From: Eutrophovita brisbanensis
GTDB taxonomy: Bacteria; Pseudomonadota; Gammaproteobacteria; Burkholderiales; Eutrophovitaceae
Direction: 5' to 3'
DNA length: 64,000 nucleotides
Assembly (NCBI GenBank): GCA_038147395.1
Contig: JAYQTM010000001.1
Span: 1,302,001 to 1,366,000, forward strand
Position numbers and translations under genes: made by a program. Below, one piece after another: positions 55,269 through 63,605 of this stretch. Position 1 is the first letter of the stretch, and each line of letters opens with the position of its first letter. Under the pieces are notes generated by a model, which ran no database searches, was not told the origin of the DNA, and worked only from the letters and a program-made list of their open reading frames with translations.

Positions 55269-56696
55269 ATGTTATGGACCTGTATCAATTTGCCTAATTT
55301 GGCATTAGATATCTTTCACATAGGTGCAGACGACAATGGAGCGTATGTCGTCACTGATTCCGACCACAGAACAATAATCGCCCTCAACCATCAAGCACAG
55401 AAAGTGGGCATTAAAACATTGATGTCACTATCTGCTGCATATGCGCGCTCGCCTGATCTTAAGGTGCATCACAGAAAACCAACACATGAAATCAACACAC
55501 TGAAGCAAACGGCTCTATATCTCATGAGATATTCACCTCATGTCTCTATTTCTATTCCTAATTCAGTATTGATTGAAATTGGGGCGAGCATCAAACTATT
55601 TAAAGACGCTCGACATATTCACCAGTCAATATCTCAAGACATTAAGCGATTAGGATTTAATGCGGTCATCACAAGTGCGCCCACCCCGCTTGCTGCAACA
55701 TGGTTAACCCAATGTGGTGTGCAAACACTCATACACAACAAAAGAGAGCTCGCATCACACCTAGATCGCCTCCCGTTATCGCTCATTAAAACTCAAGATA
55801 ACAATCCACAAGCATTTCAAGCCGTAGGCATGCGCACTATCGGGGAGATTAAAAATGTCAGCAGAGCATCAATTGCACAACGATGGGGCTACGACGTGTT
55901 ACAGCAAATTGATAAAGCCTATGGAAACACACCAGACCCACAGAAATTATTTGAACTACCTCAACAATTTCAATCAAAAATCCCTCTTAATTTCCCAGCT
56001 ACTTCAGTCGAGGAAATTCTGTTTGGAGTCAACCGACTCATCCAACAGATGTGTCAATACCTTAGCAACACCAAACGAGGAGTTTCTTGTTTCAAACTCA
56101 ACCTCTTGGATGAAAATTTAAATCCTCATTGTTATTCCCTCAAACTCTCTAATCCTTCTCGTGATGCGAAACATCTCATCCAAATCGTAAAGGAGCGACT
56201 CAATCAAGAAAGCATTCCATCACGAATTGAAGAAATACAGATAAACACAGAAACTACAGAATCCTTATCACCGGAGAGCAAGAATCTCTTTACAGACATC
56301 AACTCTAAATCTCCTAATGACCAAACATTGATTGACTTATTAAGCGCAAGAATTGGGGAAGGTTGTGTGTACGGTATTGATACCAACCCGGATCATCGCC
56401 CAGAATACGCATGGAAAAAATCGAGCCCTAGTCGACAACGTCAACATCACACCATTCACAATCGACCCACTTGGTTATTATCTGAGCCAAAGTTACTCAG
56501 CACCACATCTGGAACCCCACAATTGCGAGGCCCTCTCACATTGATTGAGGGACCAGAGCGAATTGAAACAGGTTGGTGGGACCCACATCGTGTGAGACGA
56601 GATTACTTTCTCGCCATGACACAAAACCAATCTCGAGTGTGGATTTATCAAGACTTACCAACCCGCTCATGGTTTTTACACGGCATTTTTTCTTAA
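55269..56696 (+). CDS. imuB: ImuB, inactive Y-family polymerase adaptor
   Basis: A 475-residue DinB-related protein linking DnaE2 to the beta clamp. The N-terminus MLWTCINLPNLALDIF and the C-terminal block RIETGWWDPHRVRRDY followed by RSWFLHGIF are diagnostic. The acidic catalytic residues of active Y-family polymerases are not found at the expected positions (the palm reads VLIEIGASIKLF), as in other ImuB proteins. It starts two bases after imuA and dnaE2 follows after six, so the genes are tightly coupled. Confidence 0.92.
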   Translation: MLWTCINLPNLALDIFHIGADDNGAYVVTDSDHRTIIALNHQAQKVGIKTLMSLSAAYARSPDLKVHHRKPTHEINTLKQTALYLMRYSPHVSISIPNSVLIEIGASIKLFKDARHIHQSISQDIKRLGFNAVITSAPTPLAATWLTQCGVQTLIHNKRELASHLDRLPLSLIKTQDNNPQAFQAVGMRTIGEIKNVSRASIAQRWGYDVLQQIDKAYGNTPDPQKLFELPQQFQSKIPLNFPATSVEEILFGVNRLIQQMCQYLSNTKRGVSCFKLNLLDENLNPHCYSLKLSNPSRDAKHLIQIVKERLNQESIPSRIEEIQINTETTESLSPESKNLFTDINSKSPNDQTLIDLLSARIGEGCVYGIDTNPDHRPEYAWKKSSPSRQRQHHTIHNRPTWLLSEPKLLSTTSGTPQLRGPLTLIEGPERIETGWWDPHRVRRDYFLAMTQNQSRVWIYQDLPTRSWFLHGIFS

Positions 56697-56702
56697 AGCA
56701 TC

Positions 56703-59700
56703 ATGCCGGACTATGCCGAGCTATATTGCGTCAGTAACTTTAGTTTTTTAAAAGGTGCCTCGCACCCAGAAGAGCTCGTCAATACAGCGAAATCTCTAGG
56801 TTATCGTGCGATTGCAATCACAGATGAATGCTCAGTAGCAGGCGCCGTCCGAGCACATGTTGCGGCCAAGTCCGCAAATATCAAACTCTTGATTGGATCT
56901 TATTTTCATATGGAAGATGGGATGCAATTTGCCTTGATTGCCAAAAACAGAATCGGATACGGGTATTTGTGCAACCTCATCAGCAGCGCGAGACAACAAG
57001 CAGAAAAAGGCGCCTATCGAATCACTCGGGAACAGGTGCCATACACACCGCACTGCATTGCCCTATGGGTATTAAACCCAACATCATCTCAAGCAGCATG
57101 CGTTGCAGAGATCAACTGGTTAAATCATCAATTCAATCATGAAGCATGGTTATGTCTCACCAAACATTTTCTAAATCACGAACATTCGAATCACATTAAA
57201 TTGAAAGAGCTATCACAAATTACAAGTACTCCATTAGTCGCGACAAACTGTGTGCACATGCACACAAAAAAACGTCATGTGTTGAAAGACACCCTCACTG
57301 CAATTCGGAATCGAACCTCGATTAGAGACAGTGGATTATCTCTGAACGTCAATAGTGAAGACTACTTACGCCCCATACACGTCATCGAATCACTCTACCC
57401 TCCTGAGCTATTAGCAGAAACCATGCGCATCACGAATCAATGCGCATTCAATTTAGATGAGCTTAAATATGAGTACCCCAAAGAAATCACACCTTCAGGC
57501 GTCAGCCCTTCTCAATATTTACACAAAGTCACACAACAAGGATTAGAACGCCGGTATCCAGTTGAAATACCACTAAAAGTCAAACATCTGATTCAAAAGG
57601 AACTCAAACTCATTCGGGAATTAAATTATGAACCGTACTTTTTAACTGTCTTTGATATCACGAACTACGCAAGATCAAAAAACATTCTGTTTCAAGGTCG
57701 AGGCAGTGCTGCAAATTCCGCTGTCTGTTATGCGCTTGGCATTACCGAAGTAGACCCCGACCGCTCAGAGATGCTCTTCGAGAGATTTATTTCAAAAGAG
57801 CGTAATGAGCCACCTGATATCGACGTTGACTTTGAAAATGATCGACGAGAAGAGGTCATTCAATATATCTACACAAAATACGGACGAAATCGTGCAGCCC
57901 TTGCTGCCACTGTCATTACGTATCGAGCCAAAAGTGCATTTAGAGACGTCGGGAAAGCTCTAGGACTGAATCTAGAGCAAATTACGAGGATTACAAAAAA
58001 TTTCTCCTGGTGGGATAAAACAGAAAGCCGATCAGATCGACTGCTAGAAGTTGGGTTTGATCCAAACACAGTCGTCATCAAACAACTGATAGAAATCACT
58101 GAAGAACTGTCCCGCTTCCCCCGACATCTTTCTCAGCATGTGGGCGGGTTTGTCATATCCGAGGGGCCTCTGACTCAACTCGTTCCGATTGAAAATGCTT
58201 CAATGAAGGATAGGACGGTCATTCAATGGGACAAAGACGATCTAGATGCGCTTGGCCTATTAAAAATCGATATTCTCGCACTTGGCATGCTATCTGCCAT
58301 TAAACGGGCACTCAGCCTGATTGGTGACTGGCATCAAAAACCATTCACGATCTCAGACATTCCAGCAGAAGACCCTAAGGTGTACGACATGATTTCTCGC
58401 GCTGACACGATTGGTGTTTTCCAGATCGAATCTCGAGCTCAAATGTCCATGCTCCCCAGGCTTAAGCCAAAATGTTTTTACGATCTTGTCATTGAAGTTG
58501 CGATCGTAAGGCCTGGCCCTATTCAAGGTGGCATGGTGCATCCATATCTCGAACGCCGGCAAGGCAAGGTGCCAATTAGCTACCCATCAGACGCCGTCAA
58601 AAATGTATTGAAGCGCACGTTAGGTGTGCCTATTTTCCAAGAACAGGTCATGCAACTTGCCATTGTTGCTGCTGGATTTACACCAGGAGAAGCTGATCAG
58701 TTAAGACGATCTATGGCCGCGTGGCGTCGTCGAGGAGGATTAGGTCACTTTGAAAAAAAACTCATCAATGGAATGCGCACTCGTGGGTACACCACAGAAT
58801 TCGCACAACAGATTTTCAAACAAATCCTAGGTTTTGGCGAATACGGCTTCCCTGAATCTCACTCCGCAAGCTTCGCACTCTTAGTCTATGTCTCATGTTG
58901 GTTGAAATATCACGAGCCAGCTGCATTTACATGCGCATTACTGAACAGTCAGCCAATGGGGTTTTACGCGCCATCACAGCTCATTCAAGATGCAAAAAGG
59001 CATGGTGTTCAATTTCTGCCAGTCGATTTTCTTCAAAGTCAATATGAATGTCACTTAGTTAAAGCGAGCGAGCATCGCAAACCAATCGTTCAACTGGGGT
59101 TTAATACGGTGAAGGGTATTTCAAGACGTGCTTCGGAACGAATCATCCAGAGTAGAAAAAATCAATCGTCACCAGAACAGGTCATTCGGATTGCGCGTCT
59201 TAATAAAAAAGAATTGGATGCTCTTGCTCAAGCCGATGTATTTTTAGGAACCATTGGTGATCGACACAGAGCCAATTGGTGGGCACGAGGGATTGACGTA
59301 ACCCCTCCACCTCTTTTAGAGAATTTAACTCACGAACAATATGACGTTGAGCTACCGATTCCAACCGAGGGAGAAAACGTCATTGCTGACTATCGTTCAT
59401 TAGGATTTACATTGAGAAGTCATCCACTCAGCATCATCAGGGATCAATTACGCAAAAGGCGCCTGGTGACAGCGAAAGATTTATCCAAGACACGTTCGGG
59501 CGAGTCCATCAAGGTGGCGGGTATTGTGACCTGTCGGCAACGCCCAGGGACCGCAAGTGGTGTCGTCTTCGTGACTTTAGAGGACGAAACAGGATACGTT
59601 AATGTCGTCATCTGGAACAACATCGCTACAGAGCAACGCCGTGCCCTACTGAATGCGCATCTACTGGGTGTCAGTGGTCATGTGGAACGCGAAGGTCAGG

Positions 59701-59783
59701 TGATTCATGTCATCGCGAAAAAGTTAACCGACCTCTCTGGCCTTCTTGGTACACTCAACACTCAATCAAGAGACTTTCACTGA
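56703..59783 (+). CDS. dnaE2: Error-prone DNA polymerase DnaE2 (ImuC)
   Basis: A 1026-residue C-family polymerase used for SOS translesion synthesis. It has an N-terminal PHP domain (AELYCVSNFSFLKGASHPEE), palm with FQGRGSAANSAVCYALG and PPDIDVDFENDRREEV carrying catalytic aspartates, fingers QHVGGFVIS, and GFGEYGFPESHSASFALLVY. A C-terminal OB fold (VFVTLEDETGYVNVVIW) ends the protein. Length and the missing tau-binding tail separate DnaE2 from replicative DnaE1. Last core gene of the LexA-controlled cassette. Confidence 0.97.
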   Translation: MPDYAELYCVSNFSFLKGASHPEELVNTAKSLGYRAIAITDECSVAGAVRAHVAAKSANIKLLIGSYFHMEDGMQFALIAKNRIGYGYLCNLISSARQQAEKGAYRITREQVPYTPHCIALWVLNPTSSQAACVAEINWLNHQFNHEAWLCLTKHFLNHEHSNHIKLKELSQITSTPLVATNCVHMHTKKRHVLKDTLTAIRNRTSIRDSGLSLNVNSEDYLRPIHVIESLYPPELLAETMRITNQCAFNLDELKYEYPKEITPSGVSPSQYLHKVTQQGLERRYPVEIPLKVKHLIQKELKLIRELNYEPYFLTVFDITNYARSKNILFQGRGSAANSAVCYALGITEVDPDRSEMLFERFISKERNEPPDIDVDFENDRREEVIQYIYTKYGRNRAALAATVITYRAKSAFRDVGKALGLNLEQITRITKNFSWWDKTESRSDRLLEVGFDPNTVVIKQLIEITEELSRFPRHLSQHVGGFVISEGPLTQLVPIENASMKDRTVIQWDKDDLDALGLLKIDILALGMLSAIKRALSLIGDWHQKPFTISDIPAEDPKVYDMISRADTIGVFQIESRAQMSMLPRLKPKCFYDLVIEVAIVRPGPIQGGMVHPYLERRQGKVPISYPSDAVKNVLKRTLGVPIFQEQVMQLAIVAAGFTPGEADQLRRSMAAWRRRGGLGHFEKKLINGMRTRGYTTEFAQQIFKQILGFGEYGFPESHSASFALLVYVSCWLKYHEPAAFTCALLNSQPMGFYAPSQLIQDAKRHGVQFLPVDFLQSQYECHLVKASEHRKPIVQLGFNTVKGISRRASERIIQSRKNQSSPEQVIRIARLNKKELDALAQADVFLGTIGDRHRANWWARGIDVTPPPLLENLTHEQYDVELPIPTEGENVIADYRSLGFTLRSHPLSIIRDQLRKRRLVTAKDLSKTRSGESIKVAGIVTCRQRPGTASGVVFVTLEDETGYVNVVIWNNIATEQRRALLNAHLLGVSGHVEREGQVIHVIAKKLTDLSGLLGTLNTQSRDFH

Positions 59784-59788
59784 CAATC

Positions 59789-60931
59789 ATGACTTTCGAT
59801 TTTGAAAAAACCATAGAAAGGCGACACACATCAAGCACCAAGTGGATCAAATATGATGATCCAAACGTCATTCCGATGTGGGTCGCAGACATGGATTTTG
59901 AGACGGCCCCATGCATTAAATCTGCTTTACTTGAACGGATTGAGCACGGCATCTATGGGTACACACAACCGCCGCGTGAACTCACTTCGGCCGTGATCAA
60001 CTATCTAGATGCCTCATTTAACTGGTCCATCAACGCCGATTGGATTGTGTGGCTACCAAGCCTTGTTGTGGGACTCAATGTCGTCAGTCGAGCTTTCGCC
60101 GAAGAAGACCAAGAAATACTATCGAATACACCAATCTATCCCCCGTTCCTTTCTGCACCGACTTATGGCAATCGATCGACCGTGACTGCTCCGTTGGTCT
60201 GGAACGGCAACCGTTGGGAGATGGACTTTGATTTACTCGAAGACAAAATCACAAAAAAAACGAAAGCATTTTTATTCTGCAGCCCTCACAACCCAACGGG
60301 ACGGGTCTGGGATGAAACAGAATTGCGGGCTCTCGTTGACTTTTGCCACAAACACGGTCTCGTTTTAATTTCAGATGAAATTCACTCTGGGCTGATTCTC
60401 GACCAAGACAAGCAACATACCGTGACCGCATCCGTCAATGACGCCGAGGATATGACGGTGACATTGCTCTCTGCAAGTAAGACATTCAACATGCCCAGTC
60501 TCGGTTGCGCTTATGCAATCATCAAAAATGAAACACTTCGAGAAAAAGTCAAACGCGTGATGAACGGTATCGTTCATCACGTCGGCTCAATGGGATACAC
60601 CGCCACACTTGCTGCATACACCCTCGGACATGATTGGCATCAAGCATTACTCAATCGATTAAGAACGAATCGAGACCACGTTGAATCAAGATTGAAACAA
60701 CAACCTCTACTGACCGTCTATCACTCCGAGGCAACCTATTTGACCTGGATTGACGCAAGACGAATGGACGTTGTTAACCCCTCAAAACACTTTGAATCAT
60801 TTGGCGTTGGTTTATACGATGGCGAACCGTTTGGGGCACCTGGATTTCTTCGGTTGAATTTTGCCTGCCCCGAAAAACTACTGGATGAAGCATTACATCG
60901 AATCGAAAAAGGGCTCGCTGTCTTGTCCTAA
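59789..60931 (+). CDS. PLP-dependent C-S lyase, PatB/MalY type
   Basis: A 380-residue aminotransferase class I/II fold enzyme of the cystathionine beta-lyase (PatB/MalY) group. The start motif IPMWVADMDFETAP, CSPHNPTGRVW and the PLP lysine K231 in LSASKTFNMP are diagnostic. Such enzymes split cystathionine or other sulfur conjugates to pyruvate, ammonia and a thiol. It begins five bases after dnaE2, so it may be cotranscribed under SOS control, though nothing in its known role calls for that. It is convergent with the next gene, one base apart. Confidence 0.9.
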   Translation: MTFDFEKTIERRHTSSTKWIKYDDPNVIPMWVADMDFETAPCIKSALLERIEHGIYGYTQPPRELTSAVINYLDASFNWSINADWIVWLPSLVVGLNVVSRAFAEEDQEILSNTPIYPPFLSAPTYGNRSTVTAPLVWNGNRWEMDFDLLEDKITKKTKAFLFCSPHNPTGRVWDETELRALVDFCHKHGLVLISDEIHSGLILDQDKQHTVTASVNDAEDMTVTLLSASKTFNMPSLGCAYAIIKNETLREKVKRVMNGIVHHVGSMGYTATLAAYTLGHDWHQALLNRLRTNRDHVESRLKQQPLLTVYHSEATYLTWIDARRMDVVNPSKHFESFGVGLYDGEPFGAPGFLRLNFACPEKLLDEALHRIEKGLAVLS

Positions 60932-60932
60932 G

Positions 60933-61274
60933 TCAATCATTGTTTTGTTCAGCTTCTTGAGCCTCGATCGGAAAAATTTGCCCGGCAACACCCAGCAAAG
61001 TTACCTTCGGCCCAGAGAAACATTGAAGGTCAATCGTGTACAAGCTAAACAGGAAAAAATTCTCATAGGCCGGAGAAAACGGCTGGTCCGCGAGACATGG
61101 TATGCCGCTTAACAATTCTACAATCGGCTTTAAGATATTACCCTCGCTAGAGAGCAGCTTTTTTGCAATTTCGTTTTTCGCAATTTTCTCACCTACATAG
61201 GTTTCAAATTGATTTTCGCTGGGATTATTCGCCGCCAACACGACAGCCAAGATAGCAAGAAGAATTAATTTCAT
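60933..61274 (-). CDS. Small exported protein of unknown function, DUF4359-like
   Basis: A 113-residue protein with a hydrophobic N-terminus (LILLAILAVVLAANNP) that could be a signal peptide or a membrane anchor. NPSENQFETYVGEKI at the start of the mature part resembles DUF4359 proteins (weak match by eye). Two cysteines in GIPCLAD and LQCFSG could form a disulfide, and the tail is acidic. It is probably cotranscribed after the nuclease gene, 38 bases upstream. No function can be given. Confidence 0.7.
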   Translation of the reverse strand: MKLILLAILAVVLAANNPSENQFETYVGEKIAKNEIAKKLLSSEGNILKPIVELLSGIPCLADQPFSPAYENFFLFSLYTIDLQCFSGPKVTLLGVAGQIFPIEAQEAEQNND

Positions 61275-61312
61275 AACACCTGATTACGCAAAATAACGAT
61301 CGATAAAACAGT

Positions 61313-61852
61313 TCACTTTTGACGCTTTAATTTATCTCTTTTTTGACGCCTAAAGTCCCAAGGGGAGACAGGACTGGAATCCTCCCACAATCCAAGCTTG
61401 TTTTCTTTTGCTATAGCCTCTGCTACCCGATAACTTTGTTGATCCTCTAACGTTTGGTCTTTTCGATAGTATCGATACCACCAGGCGAACCCACCCTTTA
61501 CGAGACTCAAATTAATATCGTCGGAATTGAACACTAATTTACAAAGCCAACGCCGGTATCGATCTCTTTTACTGCAGCGCGCCTCTATAGTACGTCCGTC
61601 AACGAGCTCGGTGAGGCGATTTCTAGACTCCTTGCCAAATGCTTGATCCAGCTCGGGTGCGTCGATTCCACTCAGTCTGATTTTAAGTTCAGCACTGTCA
61701 TCAAGCCGCAGCCTCACGGTATCACCATCAGAGACACGAGCGACGCTACCAATAAACGTTTCGGCGGATAGCTGTGTCGGAATAACCGCGCTAATACTGA
61801 CTGCGAGTACGCCAATTATTGTCGAACAAATCAATTCAAAGAAGCACTTCAT
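61313..61852 (-). CDS. Exported thermonuclease-family (SNase) protein
   Basis: A 179-residue protein with a signal peptide to about residue 30 (TQLSAETF) and a staphylococcal-nuclease domain: SDGDTVRLRL, IRLSGIDAPELDQAFG and the DRYRRWL loop. The catalytic set corresponds to R59, E67 and R100 or R101, so it is probably an active calcium-dependent nuclease. Two cysteines (C93, C104) flank the loop. I took ATG 61852; a TTG two codons upstream is possible. It is divergent from the VOC gene. Confidence 0.85.
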   Translation of the reverse strand: MKCFFELICSTIIGVLAVSISAVIPTQLSAETFIGSVARVSDGDTVRLRLDDSAELKIRLSGIDAPELDQAFGKESRNRLTELVDGRTIEARCSKRDRYRRWLCKLVFNSDDINLSLVKGGFAWWYRYYRKDQTLEDQQSYRVAEAIAKENKLGLWEDSSPVSPWDFRRQKRDKLKRQK

Positions 61853-61923
61853 GACCAATTGGCATTAATAAAATGTCTGTTACGATAAGTGAAGTTTCGC
61901 ACGAATGTCGAGGGAAAACACAC

Positions 61924-62316
61924 ATGCCTGCAACATCGATGAATCACTTCACCATTTTGACCGACGACCTCGAGGCCACATTAAATTTTTACAATGAATT
62001 TCTGGGGTTAGTCGCCGGCCCAAGACCGCCATTTAAATTTCCCGGCGCCTGGCTTTACAGCGGCGACACGGCTATATTGCATGTCATCGCTGGACGCCCT
62101 CTTCCAGAAAGGCCTGAGGGTGTAATCGACCACATGGCATTTAGTGCTGTAGGACTGGTTGAGACAATCAACAAATTAAAAGCTAAAGGTGTGGACTACT
62201 CGCTTCGCCGTGTAACGGACGAAGACCCATGGCAGTTATTTTTTCATGACCCATCGGGTGCGAAAGTCGAACTAGACTTCGATTCAAGTGAGACAGCACC
62301 AACGGAGACAAAATAA
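61924..62316 (+). CDS. VOC-superfamily protein (glyoxalase/dioxygenase fold)
   Basis: A 130-residue single-domain protein. MNHFTILTDDLEATLNFYNEFLGL with His near the N-terminus, IDHMAFSA with a second His, and LFFHDPSGAKVELDF with the terminal Glu supply the classic metal ligands of vicinal oxygen chelate proteins. ATG at 61924 (GAGGG before it) gives the usual start; the frame is open 17 codons further. Substrate unknown. Confidence 0.85.
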   Translation: MPATSMNHFTILTDDLEATLNFYNEFLGLVAGPRPPFKFPGAWLYSGDTAILHVIAGRPLPERPEGVIDHMAFSAVGLVETINKLKAKGVDYSLRRVTDEDPWQLFFHDPSGAKVELDFDSSETAPTETK

Positions 62317-62391
62317 CTCAGTTCGCGTGATCGCCCCCACCGTCATCGGAGACAGCTGTGTCTGAGACGTCCTCTTGCCCAGTGGTTGAAT

Positions 62392-62583
62392 TCACTTCGG
62401 TTTGATCACGATTCGACACGAATCGTCGATCTTGATGCCACGCTCCCTTTGGTAGTACTTGATCCAATTTTCAACGTTTCCCTCTTCGATTTCCATCGCA
62501 GCCTCTTTGCCAAAACAAAAAAGCGACGTATTGCATAGCAATACAAAAACAATGATTGATAGTGAGTTTCTTCGATTCAGCAT
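62392..62583 (-). CDS. Small exported protein of unknown function
   Basis: A 63-residue frame with a signal-like N-terminus (SLSIIVFVLLCNTSLFCFG) and a short charged mature part (NWIKYYQRERGIKIDD). A strong AGGGGGG ribosome site lies right before ATG, which favours a real gene. A second minus frame stays open from about 62475 to a stop at 62318, with a hydrophilic acidic tail (DTAVSDDGGGDHAN), so a longer protein reached by one base shift cannot be excluded. No recognised domain. Confidence 0.5.
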   Translation of the reverse strand: MLNRRNSLSIIVFVLLCNTSLFCFGKEAAMEIEEGNVENWIKYYQRERGIKIDDSCRIVIKPK

Positions 62584-62760
62584 GTGCCCCCCTAGGAAGC
62601 GTTCATATTAACAAGAAAAATAGTTCTTTTTGCACAGCAAAAACGTTATTTTTCGAGAAATTTTCCCTATTGCAGTATATGAATCTGAAAGGTAAATTTA
62701 AGACGTTTTCAATAATAATTACAAACAGAAAACGCTTTTTAGAAAACAGGGGGATGTACC

Positions 62761-63144
62761 ATGTCAAAACTGTTATTAACGGCGTTTTTTATCGGCGTCG
62801 TGCATTCAATCACGCCAGCAACTGCTCAAGACGAGCCACTCAAATCTCGTTTCGAGTTATCCATCCATGAGTGTCGGGAAGCCGGTGACTTCATTAAAAA
62901 TGCAGCACTTTCTCGCGATAATGGCATCACTCGAGAATTCTTCATTCAAAAAATTGAAGACGACTTGATCGTGATCAAATCGTATCCTGCCGAGATGCGT
63001 TGGTTTGCGAAGGATGACTATCGAGAAGCGCTTCTCCTAAGCGCCGCGAAACGCGTCTTCGATGAACCAACATCCGCGATCAGGCATCAAATCATGTTCA
63101 TCGATTCGTGTATGCAATCGCCCGATTGGCGGTTAAGAACGTAG
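62761..63144 (+). CDS. Exported protein of unknown function
   Basis: A 127-residue protein with a good signal peptide (LLLTAFFIGVVHSITPATAQ, cleaved near residue 22) and a helical mature part with two cysteines (HECREAG, DSCMQSP) that could pair. AGGGGG precedes ATG. A terminator follows the gene. It is divergent from the 63-residue exported protein across a 177-base AT-rich gap. I do not recognise the family. Confidence 0.7.
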   Translation: MSKLLLTAFFIGVVHSITPATAQDEPLKSRFELSIHECREAGDFIKNAALSRDNGITREFFIQKIEDDLIVIKSYPAEMRWFAKDDYREALLLSAAKRVFDEPTSAIRHQIMFIDSCMQSPDWRLRT

Positions 63145-63169
63145 ACCGTCATCGGGTCTTCAACGTATC

Positions 63170-63203
63170 ACAAGCGGGTGGTCGTTCAACCCGCTTGTTT
63201 TTT
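63170..63203 (+). terminator. Intrinsic terminator after the 127-residue exported protein gene
   Basis: ACAAGCGGGT (63170-63179) pairs with ACCCGCTTGT (63189-63198), a 10-bp stem with a nine-base loop, followed by a T-run on the plus strand. It overlaps the end of the convergent CusF-like gene. Confidence 0.88.
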
Positions 63204-63588
63204 AGTGCTCGTCCTTGTGCATCATCGTAATGACAAATTCTCCGTCGATTGAGACCGCCTGAAACATCACATGATCTCCAACACTCAGCCCGTCTAACAT
63301 TGACACATCCTTGACGTTGAGCACCATGGTCATTGGCGGCATTTCTAGGTTCACGATTTCACCGTGTTTCAAAGTGATTTTGCCTAGCTCCTGATTGATA
63401 CTCTTAACCTCACCGTGTGTCATTGGGCAAGAGTTATCACTCATGCAATCTGACATATTATTTGAGTGTTCCGTATCATGACCACCGTGATGCTCATGCC
63501 CTCCCTCATGGTGAGCGGCATACGACAAACCGCAGGACAAGGCCAGGACGACGACTAACGGCGTGAGTACGTGAGCCAAACTTTTCAT
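63202..63588 (-). CDS. CusF-like periplasmic copper-binding protein
   Basis: A 128-residue exported protein: signal peptide to about residue 25, a His/Asp-rich linker (HHEGGHEHHGGHD), then a small OB-like CusF domain with GEVKSINQELGKITLKHG and PPMTMVL. Copper ligands correspond to H75, M86 and M88. The tryptophan of E. coli CusF that stacks on Cu(I) is replaced by M83. It lies 17 bases after a multicopper-oxidase-like gene, which suggests a copper-detoxification operon. Confidence 0.85.
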   Translation of the reverse strand: MKSLAHVLTPLVVVLALSCGLSYAAHHEGGHEHHGGHDTEHSNNMSDCMSDNSCPMTHGEVKSINQELGKITLKHGEIVNLEMPPMTMVLNVKDVSMLDGLSVGDHVMFQAVSIDGEFVITMMHKDEH

Positions 63589-63605
63589 TTTGTTCTCCTT
63601 GTTGA

